NCBI RefSeq assembly: GCF_020510585.1
Contig: NZ_CP075190.1
Coordinates: forward strand, 2,168,001-2,232,000
Length of the DNA: 64,000 nt
DNA from: Ferribacterium limneticum
GTDB taxonomy: Bacteria; Pseudomonadota; Gammaproteobacteria; Burkholderiales; Rhodocyclaceae
Direction: 5' to 3'
The notes below the pieces were generated by a model. That model saw nothing but the letters and a program-made list of their open reading frames with translations. It was not told where the DNA came from and ran no database searches. Positions 1-9,066 of the stretch are shown here, one piece after another; within the stretch, counting starts at the first letter, position 1, and each line of letters opens with the position of its first letter. The position numbers and the translations under genes were made by a program.

Positions 1-510
1 TGCCTGATCAAGCACCCGCGTGACGTAATGCCCCGAGATGCCGAAGTCGACTGCCAGATCGACAGATTCCTTGCTGAAATCATCGACGATGGTCAGCACC
101 TTGATTCGTCGGCCGCTGGCCAAGGCATCACTGACAAAATCCATCGACCAGACCTCGTTCGGACCCGAGGGCAGCTCAAGTGCTTGCCGTTCGACCGCGA
201 CACCATGCCGCCTCTTGCGCCGCCTGACCGTCAGGCCGGCATCGCTGTAGAGCCGATAGAGTCGTTTGTGATTGACCGCAACACCTTCCCGTCGAACCAG
301 AGCGTGCAGGCGCCGATAGCCGAACCGGCGCCGCTCTCCGGCGAGTTCGACCAGTCTGGCCTGTAATTGCTCATTCTCTGGCTGCGCCTTTGACGCGTAG
401 TGCAGCACCGTGCGCGATAGACCCACCAGCTGGCAGGCACGGCGTTCGGAAATCTTCGTCGATTCCTGCATCACCATGACTGCCTCACGCTTTTGCTGGG
501 GGCTCAGCGT
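1..510 (-). CDS. IS3-family transposase OrfB, catalytic part, partial
   Basis: This is the integrase-like half of the transposase, reading off the left edge with about 170 codons visible. The frame is open throughout. It shows the N-terminal HTH_21-type region (GERRRFGYRRLHALVRREG) followed by the start of the rve catalytic core, including VWSMDFVSDAL with the first catalytic aspartate and KVLTIVDDFS. The second Asp and the Glu of the DDE triad would lie outside the window. It sits in the -1 frame relative to orfA. A CGAAAACGC slip site at about 507-515 would allow the usual programmed -1 frameshift to make OrfAB. No convincing independent start is seen. Confidence 0.87.
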
Positions 511-773
511 TTTCGGCCTAAAGCCGCTTTCAGCGCCTCCGCATCGAGGATCGATTCGGCCAGCAGCCGCTTGAGCTTGCCATTCTCGGCTTCGAGCTCC
601 TTCAGCCTCTTGGCATCCGGAACCGTCATCCCGCCGAACTTCGCTCGCCAGTTGTAGAACGATCCGTCACTGAAGCCATGTTGCCGGCACAGCTCCTTGA
701 TCGGTATTCCGGCTTCCGCCTGCTGCAAGAAACCGATGATCTGCTCTTCTGAAAACCGCTTCTTCAAGTCCAT
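504..773 (-). CDS. IS3-family transposase OrfA (HTH protein)
   Basis: This 89-residue protein is the DNA-binding half of an IS3-family transposase. Residues 5-45 form a transposase_8 helix-turn-helix (FSEEQIIGFLQQAEAGIPIK, then CRQHGFSDGSFYNWRAKFGG). Residues 55-80 form a leucine-zipper-like helix (LKELEAENGKLKRLLAE), used in this family for multimerisation. Length is normal for OrfA. It overlaps orfB, which is reached by a -1 frameshift just before the orfA stop. The gene looks intact, but whether the whole element is active cannot be judged because the left end is missing. Confidence 0.93.
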   Translation of the reverse strand: MDLKKRFSEEQIIGFLQQAEAGIPIKELCRQHGFSDGSFYNWRAKFGGMTVPDAKRLKELEAENGKLKRLLAESILDAEALKAALGRKR

Positions 774-1071
774 TCTCCTTCTCGAAAACGGACTTTACTA
801 AATTCCCCGTGGCACTGTTTATTGGGGGCACCTCAACGGGTAGCAACAAAGCATGCAACAAACAAGCATCAATCGCTTATGCAACATGATTTAGCTGATA
901 GATTGCTAAATTCTCATGAGTTAAGCGCATTTATAAGACGCAACAGGATCCGTATATAACTAGATTGCGCGTTAAAGATGCCGAATTGGCGTGATGGAAT
1001 AATTTGGGTGGGTATCTCGTTAACTGGGTATCGGTGAATTCATATCGAATTAACCTGTGAAAGGAAACGTG

Positions 1072-1419
1072 ATGAGGGTTACCAGTCTTGATGGCGCGCT
1101 GCTCGATTTCTGGGTTGCTAAATCGGAAAACCTGAAGCTTCTGCCGGAGACGCCGGAAGATGGACAACGCCATGACAACGGAAGCGGATTTTGGCATCCC
1201 AATACTTTTCACCCGTCCACCGACTGGTCTCTGGGCGGCGCGATCATCGCCAACGACTGGTACGCCATCGAGGATGCGCTGATCGAGTGGTTCGGGCCAC
1301 ACTGGTCGTTCATCCAGTCGATTACCGAGTCGCCGCTGAAGTGGTTGATGCGGGCCTATGTGAAGACCAAATTTGGTGATGAGGTGGAGGAAGTCGCCGA
1401 CAGCTTGCCGGTTCAGTGA
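1072..1419 (+). CDS. DUF2591 (phage NinX-like) family protein
   Basis: This 115-residue protein matches the pattern of DUF2591 phage proteins: an N-terminal LDFWVAKSENL block, a WHPNTFHPSTDWSLGG block, and a C-terminal MRAYVKTKFGDEVE block. The molecular function of the family is unknown. It is usually found in prophages, but no other phage gene is visible here, so this may be a remnant cargo gene. The ATG at 1072 is preceded by AAAGGAA at good spacing; a GTG at 1057 is an alternative. The 236 bp upstream, to the IS end, is AT-rich and has no gene. Its last 7 bp overlap the convergent dnaE2 end, with no terminator between them. Confidence 0.75.
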   Translation: MRVTSLDGALLDFWVAKSENLKLLPETPEDGQRHDNGSGFWHPNTFHPSTDWSLGGAIIANDWYAIEDALIEWFGPHWSFIQSITESPLKWLMRAYVKTKFGDEVEEVADSLPVQ

Positions 1420-4400
1420 AAATCCCGGCTCGACGTTTCGAGTCGGCCCAGCCAGGCCGAAAGATCGACCAGTCGCTTGGCGACGAGATGAACGACCTCG
1501 CCTTCGATCTGCAGTTGCCCGAAGATGCCGAGCAGCGTTGCACCGAGCAGTTCGCGGCGTTGCTTTTCGACGAGTTGCGGATGGACGACGACATTGACCA
1601 GCCCGGTCTCGTCTTCGAGCGTGACGAAAACGATGCCGGTCGCCGTGCCCGGCCGCTGGCGGCCGACGACGATGCCGGCGGCGCGGACCAGGGCGCGATG
1701 GCCGGCGGTTTTGAGATCGGCGGCCGTGACGAAGCGTCGCTCAAACAAATGTTGGCGGAGCAGCGTCAACGGATGGCGGCGTAGCGTCAAACCCAGGCTA
1801 CGGTAATCGGCGATCAGGTTTTCGGCTTCGCTGGGCGTGGGCAGGTCGGTTTCCGGCTCGCTGATCGTTGTGCCGGTGAAGAGATCGCCCTGCACCGCCA
1901 CCGCTGGCTTTTCCACGCCGGCTGCCCAGGCCGCCTGCCGACGGTGTCCAGCCAGGCTCTGCAGGGCATCGGCGGCGGCCAGTTGATCGAGGTCGCGGCG
2001 TTGCAGGCCGGCGCGCGCGGCGAGGTCGGCGATATTCAAAAATGGACGATTTTTCCGGTTGACCGTGGCAATGCGCTCGGCGACCGCCTGCGATAATCCA
2101 CTGATCTCGCGCAGGCCGAGGCGGACGGCGCCGGTGTCATCGATGATGCTGTCCCAGTCGCTGACCGTAACGTCGGGCGGCAAAACGCTCACGCCATGGC
2201 GGCGTGCGTCCTGGATCAGCATCGACGGCGAGTAGAAGCCCATCGGCTGGCTGTTGAGCAGGCCGCACAGGAAGATGGCCGGATGATGGCGCTTGATCCA
2301 GGCCGAAACGTAAACGAGCAGCGCAAAGCTGGCGGCGTGCGATTCGGGAAAGCCGTATTCGCCGAAGCCCTGGATCTGCTGGATGATCCGTCGGGCGAAG
2401 CTTTCCGGCAGCCGGTTGGCGGCCATGCCGGCGAGCAGTTTCTGTTCGAAGGGCTCAAGGCCGCCTTTGCGCTTCCAGGCCGCCATCGCCCGGCGTAACT
2501 GGTCGGCCTCACCGGGCGTGAAGCCGGCGGCGACGACGGCCAGTTGCATGACCTGTTCCTGGAAAATCGGCACGCCGCAGGTGCGTTTGAGCACCTCATC
2601 GACGGCCGGCGTGATTTTCTCGATACGTTCCCTGCCCTGCCGCCGCTTGAGGTAGGGATGCACCATGTCGCCCTGGATCGGCCCTGGGCGGACGAGCGAT
2701 ACCTCGATGACCAGATCGTAGAAATTTTTTGGCCGCAGGCGCGGCAGCATGGCCATCTGGGCGCGCGATTCGACCTGGAAGACGCCCATGCTGTCGGCGT
2801 GGCAGAGCATGTCGTAGGTTTTCGGGTCTTCGGCCGGGATGTCGGCCATCTTCCACGGTCGACCGGAAAAATTGCCCAAAATCGAAAGCATGCGGCGGAT
2901 GGCCGAGAGCATGCCGAGCGCCAGCACATCGACTTTCATGAGGCCGACGGCGTCGAGATCGTCCTTGTCCCACTGGATCACCGTGCGCTCGGGCATCGCC
3001 GTGTTCTCGACCGGGACCAGCCTGGCCAGCGGCCCGCGCGACATGACGAAGCCGCCGACGTGCTGGGTCAGGTGACGCGGAAAACCGCGCAACTGCCCAG
3101 CGATCCACAGCCATTTTTCGACGCGCGGCGAAGCCGGGTCGAGGCCCTGCTCGGCGAAGCGCTCGGGCAGTTGCTCGCGCTTGTCCCACCAGGCTAGCGA
3201 GGCGGTCAGGGCGTCGATGCGTGCTGTCTCGAAACCGAGCACCCGACCGGCATCGCGCAGCGCGCCCTTGGTCCGGTAGGTGATCAGCGCCGCGGCCAGC
3301 GCTGTCCGCTCGCGTGTGTATTTTTGGTAGATGTAGGCGATGACCTCGGGGCGGCGTTCGTGCTCAAAATCGACATCGATGTCGGGCGGCTCGCCGCGCT
3401 CCTTCGAGATGAAACGCTCGAACAGCATGCCCGAGCGATCCGGGCTGACCTCGGTAATACCCAGCGCGAAACAGACGATCGAATTGGCCGCCGAGCCGCG
3501 CCCCTGACACAGGATATCGACACTGCGGGCAAAGCAGACGATGTCGTAGACCGTCAGGAAATAGGCCTCGTATTTGAGCTCGGCGATCAGCGCCAGTTCA
3601 TGTTCGATACGCTGTCGCACATCGTCCGGAATTCCGCGCGGATAGCGACGCAGCAAGCCGCGCTCGGTTTCGTGGCGCAACCAGGAAGTCGGCGTATGGC
3701 CTGCTTCGACGATTTCCTCCGGATATTCGTAGCGCAGTTCATCAAGCGAAAAGCTGCATAGATCGGCAATCTTCAGCGTTTCGGCCAGCAGCTCCGGCGG
3801 GTAGAGGCGCGACAGGCGCAGCCGCGTCCGCACATGCCGCTCGGCGTTGGGAAACAGCGCGTAGCCGGCGTCGAAAACCGTTGTTTTGAGGCGCAGCGCC
3901 GTCAGCACATCCTGCACCGGCCGCCGGGCCTTGACGTGCATATGGACGTCGCCGGCCGCTACCAGCGGTAGTCCGCAAACCGCGCCGAGTGCCTGCAGAT
4001 CGGCCAACCGGGCAGCATCGTCCGGCCCGGCATGCAACTCGACGGTAATCCAGATGCGGCCGGGAAAACGCTCCGCCAGCCAGTGACCGTCGTCGACCGA
4101 GGCACTCTCGCCCGGCACCCAGAGCACGAGGCAATCGGGCACCGCGCCATTCGGCGACACGACATTGAGATCGTGCCGCTGCAACGCGTAAGCGCCCTTT
4201 TCCGCTCGCCGCCGGGCCAGCGTGATGAGCGCCGAGAGATTGCCGTAGCCCTCGCGGTTTTTGGCCAGGAAAACCAGCTTGAGGCCATCGGCAGTCGTCA
4301 TTTCGCTGCCGACGATCAGTTTCAGCCCGACTTGTTTGGCCGCCTGATGCGCCCGCACGATACCGGCCAGCGAACACTCGTCGGCCAGCGCCAACGCCGC

Positions 4401-4508
4401 GTAGCCTTGCGCCGCAGCCTGCGCTATCAGTTCGCCCGGGTGCGAAGCGCCGCGCAGGAAAGTGAAATTGGAGAGGCAGTGCAGCTCGGCGTAATCGGGT
4501 AGCGACAT
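1413..4508 (-). CDS. dnaE2: Error-prone DNA polymerase DnaE2 (ImuC)
   Basis: This 1031-residue C-family polymerase does translesion synthesis in the SOS mutasome with ImuA and ImuB. The N-terminal PHP domain starts at YAELHCLSNFTFLRGASHPG. The palm carries the catalytic aspartates in PPDIDVDFEHERR and the third in GLMKVDVLALGML. The C terminus has helix-hairpin-helix motifs, an OB fold (VFVTLEDETGLVNVVVHP) and the typical end SRDFH. Length is usual for DnaE2. It lies 18 bp after imuB and is last in the lexA-imuA-imuB-dnaE2 operon, so LexA control is expected. Two copies of the dispersed repeat lie within it, around residues 541-552 and 814-826, in opposite orientations. Confidence 0.97.
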   Translation of the reverse strand: MSLPDYAELHCLSNFTFLRGASHPGELIAQAAAQGYAALALADECSLAGIVRAHQAAKQVGLKLIVGSEMTTADGLKLVFLAKNREGYGNLSALITLARRRAEKGAYALQRHDLNVVSPNGAVPDCLVLWVPGESASVDDGHWLAERFPGRIWITVELHAGPDDAARLADLQALGAVCGLPLVAAGDVHMHVKARRPVQDVLTALRLKTTVFDAGYALFPNAERHVRTRLRLSRLYPPELLAETLKIADLCSFSLDELRYEYPEEIVEAGHTPTSWLRHETERGLLRRYPRGIPDDVRQRIEHELALIAELKYEAYFLTVYDIVCFARSVDILCQGRGSAANSIVCFALGITEVSPDRSGMLFERFISKERGEPPDIDVDFEHERRPEVIAYIYQKYTRERTALAAALITYRTKGALRDAGRVLGFETARIDALTASLAWWDKREQLPERFAEQGLDPASPRVEKWLWIAGQLRGFPRHLTQHVGGFVMSRGPLARLVPVENTAMPERTVIQWDKDDLDAVGLMKVDVLALGMLSAIRRMLSILGNFSGRPWKMADIPAEDPKTYDMLCHADSMGVFQVESRAQMAMLPRLRPKNFYDLVIEVSLVRPGPIQGDMVHPYLKRRQGRERIEKITPAVDEVLKRTCGVPIFQEQVMQLAVVAAGFTPGEADQLRRAMAAWKRKGGLEPFEQKLLAGMAANRLPESFARRIIQQIQGFGEYGFPESHAASFALLVYVSAWIKRHHPAIFLCGLLNSQPMGFYSPSMLIQDARRHGVSVLPPDVTVSDWDSIIDDTGAVRLGLREISGLSQAVAERIATVNRKNRPFLNIADLAARAGLQRRDLDQLAAADALQSLAGHRRQAAWAAGVEKPAVAVQGDLFTGTTISEPETDLPTPSEAENLIADYRSLGLTLRRHPLTLLRQHLFERRFVTAADLKTAGHRALVRAAGIVVGRQRPGTATGIVFVTLEDETGLVNVVVHPQLVEKQRRELLGATLLGIFGQLQIEGEVVHLVAKRLVDLSAWLGRLETSSRDFH
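2031..2068 (-). repeat. Dispersed repeat copy 1 (inside dnaE2)
   Basis: Core CCACGGTCAACCGGAAAAA is exact on the minus strand; the tail is diverged (TCCATTTTTGAATATC). It is read in the sense frame as TVNRKNRPFLNI, a frame in which the consensus has no stop. Confidence 0.85.
2853..2888 (+). repeat. Dispersed repeat copy 2 (inside dnaE2, antisense)
   Basis: The sequence is CCACGGTCGACCGGAAAAA followed by TT and GCCCAAAATCGAAAG. dnaE2 reads it backwards as LGNFSGRPW. In that frame the consensus GGTTGACCG would read TGA; here it is GGTCGACCG, so the stop is removed. Confidence 0.87.
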
Positions 4509-4526
4509 GGTTTCACCCGCACCAGC

Positions 4527-5996
4527 TCAGGCGAACAGGCCGTGCAGGAACCAGCCGTCGGCGTTCCTGAAAACCCAGGCCCACTGGCCGAGCGGATTGC
4601 GCGCGACGAAATAGTCGCGCCGCACATCGCCGGTCGCTCCGCCCTCGCCTTCATCCCACCAGCCGCTTTCCAACCGCTCGGCGCGCGACAGCAGCTTGAG
4701 CGGGCCGTGCCATTGCGGGCTGCCAGCCCGTTCGGCCAGCGCCTGCGGTGTTGGCAGCAACCACAGCGGGCGCGCTCGGCTGGGATTTGCCGCCGCCGGA
4801 TGGGATTTTCCTGATCCCACGGTCAACCGGAAAAAACGGCCAAAATTGAAATCCACTTCCCGCATCCCGGTTGCGCATTCGGGTCGGTAATCGGCCATCT
4901 CGCCCAGCGCCTGCACCGCCCCTTCGCCCAACCGGGCGCGCAGACGTTCCAGGCAGGCCAGCGTGCCCTCGCCGGCCGGCGCCTGCTCGAACAGATGGGC
5001 GCTGGCGCCGGGTTTGTCGACCAGTTCGTCTGCCTGCAAGCGCAAGGCTTCAACCGGTGCCGTGAGATGCAGCCGGGAAAGATGCTCGCGCAGCAGGCGG
5101 ACGAAACGTCCTTCATCGGCCGCCGGTTCGGCGAAATTGAGGGCCAGCGACGTCGGCGGCCCGTCGTCGTGCGTCAGTTGCAGGGAGCAACGGCGGACCA
5201 GCAACTGACGGCCGTGCAGCCAGCCGGCCAGCGCCGCGAACAGACGCTGGCCGGCAAAAACCAGCGCCTCGGCATGCTCGACCCGCGATGGCAGCTCGAT
5301 ATCGATGGCGAAGCTTTCCGGAAAAACGAAGGATTTTTGTGGATCAGGCAGATCGCCCCAGGCGCGCAGCAGATCGTCGACCGGCCCGTTGCCAATGCGC
5401 CGCCGCAAACCGGCGCCGGGCAGTTTGCGCAGATCGCCCAGCCGCCGTAGGCCAAAGGATTCCAGCCGATTCGTCACTTCATCCGGCCAGCCGGGGATAG
5501 CGCAGGGCAAGGCGGCCAGGGCCGAGTGCATGGCGGCCGGTTCCGCATGAATCCGGCTGGCGCCGAACCGTGCCAACCAACGCGCCCCGACCGGCGTTGG
5601 CGCTACCGCCCAATGGGTCGAATAAGATTGTTCGGCGCAACCGGCGAGCACCGCCGTAATGATCGCTTCTACACCGCCGAACAAACGCAGGCAGCCGCCG
5701 ATTTCGAGCAGCAGCGTATCCGGCGGCACCAGGCTGATCGTCGGCGTGAAGCGCCCGGCCCAGCAGGCAAGACTTTCCAGCGCCTGCTTTTCGCGGGCCG
5801 CGCAGCGTTCGAAAACGCTCAGCCCGGGTTGCAAGCCAAGCGCCGTGGACAGTTTCTGGCCAGCACAAACCCCGGCTGCCACCGCCTCGGCATCGCCTAC
5901 CTGCACCCGCCCGCGCGCGACAACCGCGCTAGGCGACTGGCGCAGCGGCAGGGCCTCGAGCGGCAACAAGGGAAAGTGCAGGGCCAGCCACAGCAC
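4527..5996 (-). CDS. imuB: ImuB, Y-family polymerase-like mutasome protein
   Basis: This 489-residue protein is a DinB/UmuC-like polymerase homologue. In known systems ImuB lacks polymerase activity and links ImuA and DnaE2 to the beta clamp. The GTG start at 5996 is chosen because GGGAGAAA lies just upstream and the product then begins [20 protein letters not shown], as family members do; an upstream ATG at 6116 lacks this support. The 5' end overlaps imuA by 68 nt. Visible blocks include LSVFERCAAREKQALESLAC and PPDTLLLEIGGCLRLFGG. A dispersed repeat is read at residues 382-393 as [12 protein letters not shown]. Confidence 0.93.
   Translation of the reverse strand: MLWLALHFPLLPLEALPLRQSPSAVVARGRVQVGDAEAVAAGVCAGQKLSTALGLQPGLSVFERCAAREKQALESLACWAGRFTPTISLVPPDTLLLEIGGCLRLFGGVEAIITAVLAGCAEQSYSTHWAVAPTPVGARWLARFGASRIHAEPAAMHSALAALPCAIPGWPDEVTNRLESFGLRRLGDLRKLPGAGLRRRIGNGPVDDLLRAWGDLPDPQKSFVFPESFAIDIELPSRVEHAEALVFAGQRLFAALAGWLHGRQLLVRRCSLQLTHDDGPPTSLALNFAEPAADEGRFVRLLREHLSRLHLTAPVEALRLQADELVDKPGASAHLFEQAPAGEGTLACLERLRARLGEGAVQALGEMADYRPECATGMREVDFNFGRFFRLTVGSGKSHPAAANPSRARPLWLLPTPQALAERAGSPQWHGPLKLLSRAERLESGWWDEGEGGATGDVRRDYFVARNPLGQWAWVFRNADGWFLHGLFA
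4817..4853 (+). repeat. Dispersed repeat copy 3 (inside imuB, antisense)
   Basis: This is a near-perfect consensus copy: CCACGGTCAACCGGAAAAA, AC, then GGCCAAAATTGAAATC. imuB reads the reverse complement as [12 protein letters not shown], an open frame of the repeat. Confidence 0.93.
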
Positions 5997-6660
5997 GCGA
6001 ATTTCTCCCGGCGAATTGAACAGGACGAGGTATGGACAAGGCGAGCGGCCGGGAAACCGGCCGGCCGCGCCGTTTGATGATGCGCACCGACAGTTCGCTG
6101 TCGCCTTCTGCCGCACTCAGCATGACGCGCAGCGGTGCCGGCGACGGTACCCCGGCGGCGACGCTCGGCCGCCACAAACAGGCAAAAGCCGAACGCCCTT
6201 CGGCGGCGACCTGCAGGCGCCGCAAGGCGCGAGCATTGATATTTGCTTCCGGCCAGGCCAGCACGCCGGCAAAGCCGCCGCTGGCCAGCAGTTGTTCGAC
6301 GCTCCAGGCGACGCTTTTGCCCGCCTTGACGACGACCAGCCGTTCCAGCGCCACGCCAGCCGCCGCCCAGGCCGGCGCATGCGGCAACCATGGCGGCGCC
6401 ACCAGTGCCAGCCAGCCGCCGTCGGCCGACAGTCGGGCCAGCGCTGGCAGCAACAGGCTCATTTCCCCGACGCTGCTGCGGTCGACGAGAATTTCGGTCA
6501 GATTTCCCCGTGGCCAGCCACCACCCGGCAATTCGGCATCGAGTTCGGCATGACCGCTCGGGATGGCGCTTTCCGGCAGCGTGGCCAGCGTGTCGCCGCG
6601 CCAGACATCGCCTCTGGCCAGCACATCCGCCAAGGCAACCGGCAACGGCTGGGTATTCAT
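5929..6660 (-). CDS. imuA: ImuA, RecA-like SOS mutagenesis protein
   Basis: This 243-residue protein belongs to the ImuA (SulA/RecA-like) family that works with ImuB and DnaE2 in damage-induced mutagenesis. It shows the characteristic early block [20 protein letters not shown] followed by [20 protein letters not shown], in the position of a RecA-fold nucleotide-binding region. The ATG overlaps the lexA stop as ATGA, so translation is probably coupled to lexA. Its 3' end overlaps imuB by 68 nt. Regulation follows the LexA box in front of lexA. Confidence 0.94.
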   Translation of the reverse strand: MNTQPLPVALADVLARGDVWRGDTLATLPESAIPSGHAELDAELPGGGWPRGNLTEILVDRSSVGEMSLLLPALARLSADGGWLALVAPPWLPHAPAWAAAGVALERLVVVKAGKSVAWSVEQLLASGGFAGVLAWPEANINARALRRLQVAAEGRSAFACLWRPSVAAGVPSPAPLRVMLSAAEGDSELSVRIIKRRGRPVSRPLALSIPRPVQFAGRNSRAVAGPALSLVAARGPAAAPVA

Positions 6661-7262
6661 GACAGCTTTGAAACGGCTCCGCGAATCAGGCCGACGGCGA
6701 TGCCTTCAATGGCAAACTCGACCTCTCCGGGATTGACGATGATCGGTTGAAAATCGGGGTTTTCGGCGATCAGCTCGATGAAGCCATCGCGGTGTTGCAG
6801 ACGCTTGACGGTAACTTCCTCGTCGATCCGGGCGACAACGATCTGCCCGTCGCGTGCTTGGTTGGTCTTGTGCACGGCGAGCAGGTCGCCATCGAACATG
6901 CCGATATCGATCATCGACGTTCCGCGCACTTTGAGCAGGAAATCGGCCTTGGGCGAAAACATGCTGGCATCGAAGGCGTAACGGCCCTGGACGTTTTCGA
7001 CGGCAAGAATGGGCGAGCCGGCGGCGACGCTGCCAATCAGCGGCAGGCCAAGCTGTTCGACGAGCCGGATGCCGCGCGCCGAGCCAGGTTCGAGGACGAT
7101 GGCGCCCTTCTTGGCAAGCGCCTTGAGGTGGTCTTCGGCGGCATTCGGTGAGGCAAAACCGAAGGCGCTGGATATTTCCATGCGCGTCGGCGGCGCGCCG
7201 AGCACTTCGAGTGTGCTTTTGATGAAGTCGAGAATTTCCTGCTGACGTGGCGTGAGTTTCAT
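6657..7262 (-). CDS. lexA: LexA repressor
   Basis: This 201-residue SOS repressor represses its own operon and the mutasome genes behind it. The N-terminal winged helix (residues 1-65) starts [14 protein letters not shown]. The self-cleavage site is Ala81-Gly82 in GSVAAGSPI. The serine of the Ser-Lys dyad is Ser116 in [12 protein letters not shown] and the lysine is Lys153 in EEVTVKRLQ. It is the first gene of lexA-imuA-imuB-dnaE2. Linking lexA to the mutasome cassette makes the error-prone polymerase directly subject to autoregulated LexA. Length is normal. Confidence 0.98.
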   Translation of the reverse strand: MKLTPRQQEILDFIKSTLEVLGAPPTRMEISSAFGFASPNAAEDHLKALAKKGAIVLEPGSARGIRLVEQLGLPLIGSVAAGSPILAVENVQGRYAFDASMFSPKADFLLKVRGTSMIDIGMFDGDLLAVHKTNQARDGQIVVARIDEEVTVKRLQHRDGFIELIAENPDFQPIIVNPGEVEFAIEGIAVGLIRGAVSKLS

Positions 7263-7287
7263 GGCCGGTCTCCGCTAAAAACCAATG

Positions 7288-7305
7288 ACTGTATTTTTGT
7301 ACAGT
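7288..7305. promoter_or_regulatory. LexA (SOS) box upstream of lexA
   Basis: ACTGTATTTTTGTACAGT is a perfect CTGT-N8-ACAG site, 25 bp upstream of the lexA ATG. It fits the gamma/betaproteobacterial SOS box and the expected autoregulation. Confidence 0.95.
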
Positions 7306-7360
7306 AACCGGTTTTTGGCAAGCGAAAATTCAGGTCAGGCCCAAGGAGGCCACAAGAAAT

Positions 7361-7591
7361 TTAATGGAAGACGATGGGTTGGGCCGAGCTGCAATAGTCG
7401 TTGAGCAAGGCGTCGATGCTGGCTTCGTTACGCAGGCTGCCCGGAATTTTTTCCATCTCGAGGCGAAAATGCAGCGCATCCCCGCCTTCCAGGAAAAGCG
7501 TGCACAGTCGGAATTTGTCGAACAACTCGAAGCTGTGCTGTGCCGGGTAGGCCAGTATCCAGAAATGACTGCTGCTGTAGATGACATCCAT
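7361..7591 (-). CDS. DUF3567 family protein
   Basis: This 76-residue protein resembles DUF3567, a small family of betaproteobacteria without a known function. It shows the typical order: start MDVIYSSSHFWILAY, then FELFDK, LFLEGGDALHFR, and a C-terminal IDALLNDY block. The ATG at 7591 is chosen because GGAGG lies 6 nt before it; an in-frame ATG 54 nt further up has no such site. It is transcribed leftward towards lexA and lies between lexA and dgt. No signal peptide or membrane segment is seen. Confidence 0.7.
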   Translation of the reverse strand: MDVIYSSSHFWILAYPAQHSFELFDKFRLCTLFLEGGDALHFRLEMEKIPGSLRNEASIDALLNDYCSSAQPIVFH

Positions 7592-7684
7592 CGCGCACCT
7601 CCGGGAAATTTGTTTCCCTGGGGGCCAGTAGATGGCGAACGGCATTTTTTCTGAAGTAACTAATTCACACCTTGAACAAGATTG

Positions 7685-9031
7685 TCAGGTCGGCAGATCG
7701 AAACCCTTCAACTTGCGGAACATGTCGACGGCGTAGGAATCGGTCATCCCGGCGACAAAATCGGCGACCTGAAGCAGGCGAATGTAGGGATCGGCATCCG
7801 GCTCACCGCCGTGACCAAGGAACTGCGTCGGCAGCAGCTTGAGCAGCATGCGCTCGCGGGTCGTGTAGCGGGCATGCCCTGCCCTCGCCTCGACCGCATT
7901 GGTAAATAACCCGAGCAAGGCACCGAGGACCTCGAAGCCGGCTGTTTCGATCTCGAGCGCCGGGCGGGCGGTGTAGATCGTTTCCTTGGCCAGCTTGAGA
8001 ATGGCCTGCAGCGGATGGGCGATGGGCGAGCTTTCGAGCAGTTCGTCGTCGAACTTGCCGCTCAGGATGGCGTCCTCGTTTTCCAGGAAGACCGCCGCGG
8101 CGCTTTCGAGCAGGCAGCCGATGGCCTTGGCACGCAGGTATTCGAGGCGTTCCTTCGGATCATGCAGGCGATCCAGTCGGCTGCCGTTGATGGTGTTGCC
8201 GGCCAGATCGGCGAGCAGGCATTCGGCATCCTTGTAGGGCACGAAGCCGAGTCGGGCAGCATCTTCGAGATCGACGATGAGGTAACAGGTGTCGTCCGCC
8301 ACTTCGACCAGAAAAGCCAGCGGATGACGGTGCCAGGCGGTATTTGGAATTCGCTCGATTAATCCGGTTGACCGTGCAACTTGCTGGAAATTATCGGCAT
8401 CCTGCTGGAAGAAGCCGAATTTCTTGCCGCTCTTGCCATCCAGGTCCGTGTCGAGATGCGATGGGCGCGGGTATTTGGTAAAGGTCGCCAGCACCGCGCT
8501 GCTCAATTGCAGGCCGCCGGGGTTGGCCGGGCTTTGCAGCCGGCTGACGATGCGAAAGCCCTGCGCGTTGCCTTCGTAGCGCTCGAAGTCGGCTTTCTGT
8601 GCTGATGTGAATTGGTGGCGATCAAGCAAGCCGGAATGGCGGAACCACTCGCGGATGGCATCCTCGCCGGCGTGGCCGAACGGCGGATTGCCGATGTCGT
8701 GGGCCAGACAGGCCGCTGCAACGATAGCCCCGAAGTCGCCCGATTCGACATGCTGCAGGCCGTGCCGGGCGATGATCTCGCGGCCGACCACTGCCCCCAG
8801 CGAGCGGCCGACGCAACTGACTTCGAGGCTGTGCGTCAGGCGGGTGCGAACGTAATCGCTCTTGGAGAGCGGGAAAACCTGCGTCTTGTCCTTCATGCGC
8901 CGGAAGGCGGAGGTGAAGACGATGCGGTCGTAATCCTGCTGGAAGGCCGTGCGCTCTGCCGTGCCGGGCGCCTTGCCGGCCCCCAGGCGTTCGCTCGACA
9001 GCAGTTTTTCCCAGACTTTTCGTTTGCCCAT
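7685..9031 (-). CDS. dgt: dGTPase-family HD phosphohydrolase (dNTP triphosphohydrolase)
   Basis: This 448-residue enzyme should hydrolyse dGTP (or other dNTPs) to the nucleoside and tripolyphosphate, in the cytoplasm. The metal-binding HD motif is visible: RTRLTHSLEVS gives the first His, and CLAHDIGNPPFGHAGEDAIR gives the His-Asp pair and the dGTPase signature. The N terminus FTSAFRRMKDKTQVFPL is typical. Substrate range cannot be read from sequence. A repeat copy lies at about residues 219-229 (ARSTGLIERIP). Downstream is the DUF3567 gene, 93 bp away. A thioesterase gene on the same strand ends 35 bp before its start. Confidence 0.93.
   Translation of the reverse strand: MGKRKVWEKLLSSERLGAGKAPGTAERTAFQQDYDRIVFTSAFRRMKDKTQVFPLSKSDYVRTRLTHSLEVSCVGRSLGAVVGREIIARHGLQHVESGDFGAIVAAACLAHDIGNPPFGHAGEDAIREWFRHSGLLDRHQFTSAQKADFERYEGNAQGFRIVSRLQSPANPGGLQLSSAVLATFTKYPRPSHLDTDLDGKSGKKFGFFQQDADNFQQVARSTGLIERIPNTAWHRHPLAFLVEVADDTCYLIVDLEDAARLGFVPYKDAECLLADLAGNTINGSRLDRLHDPKERLEYLRAKAIGCLLESAAAVFLENEDAILSGKFDDELLESSPIAHPLQAILKLAKETIYTARPALEIETAGFEVLGALLGLFTNAVEARAGHARYTTRERMLLKLLPTQFLGHGGEPDADPYIRLLQVADFVAGMTDSYAVDMFRKLKGFDLPT
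8343..8377 (-). repeat. Dispersed repeat copy 4 (inside dgt, diverged)
   Basis: Minus-strand GCACGGTCAACCGGA is retained; the remainder has drifted (TTAATCGAGCGAATTCCAAAT). It is read as ARSTGLIERIPN. In this frame the consensus tail would give TGA, which is absent here. Confidence 0.65.
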
Positions 9032-9066
9032 GCTCTTTTGCTTCGACGATGCGATGGGCTGCGAGT

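Larger units (their letters stand above)
1..835 (-). mobile_element. IS3-family insertion sequence, truncated by the window edge
   Basis: The element contains orfA and the first part of orfB on the minus strand. Its upstream terminus is visible: read on the minus strand the element begins TGAGGTGCCCCCAATAAACA at position 835, and 3'-CA ends are typical of IS3-family elements. The other terminus lies left of position 1, so target duplication cannot be checked. The protein sequences suggest the IS407-like subgroup, from recall of the family rather than a search. Confidence 0.88.

Noticed and set aside
931..1302. Minus-strand frame opposite the DUF2591 gene
   Set aside because: It is a shadow of the coding strand; no ribosome site and no recognisable protein.
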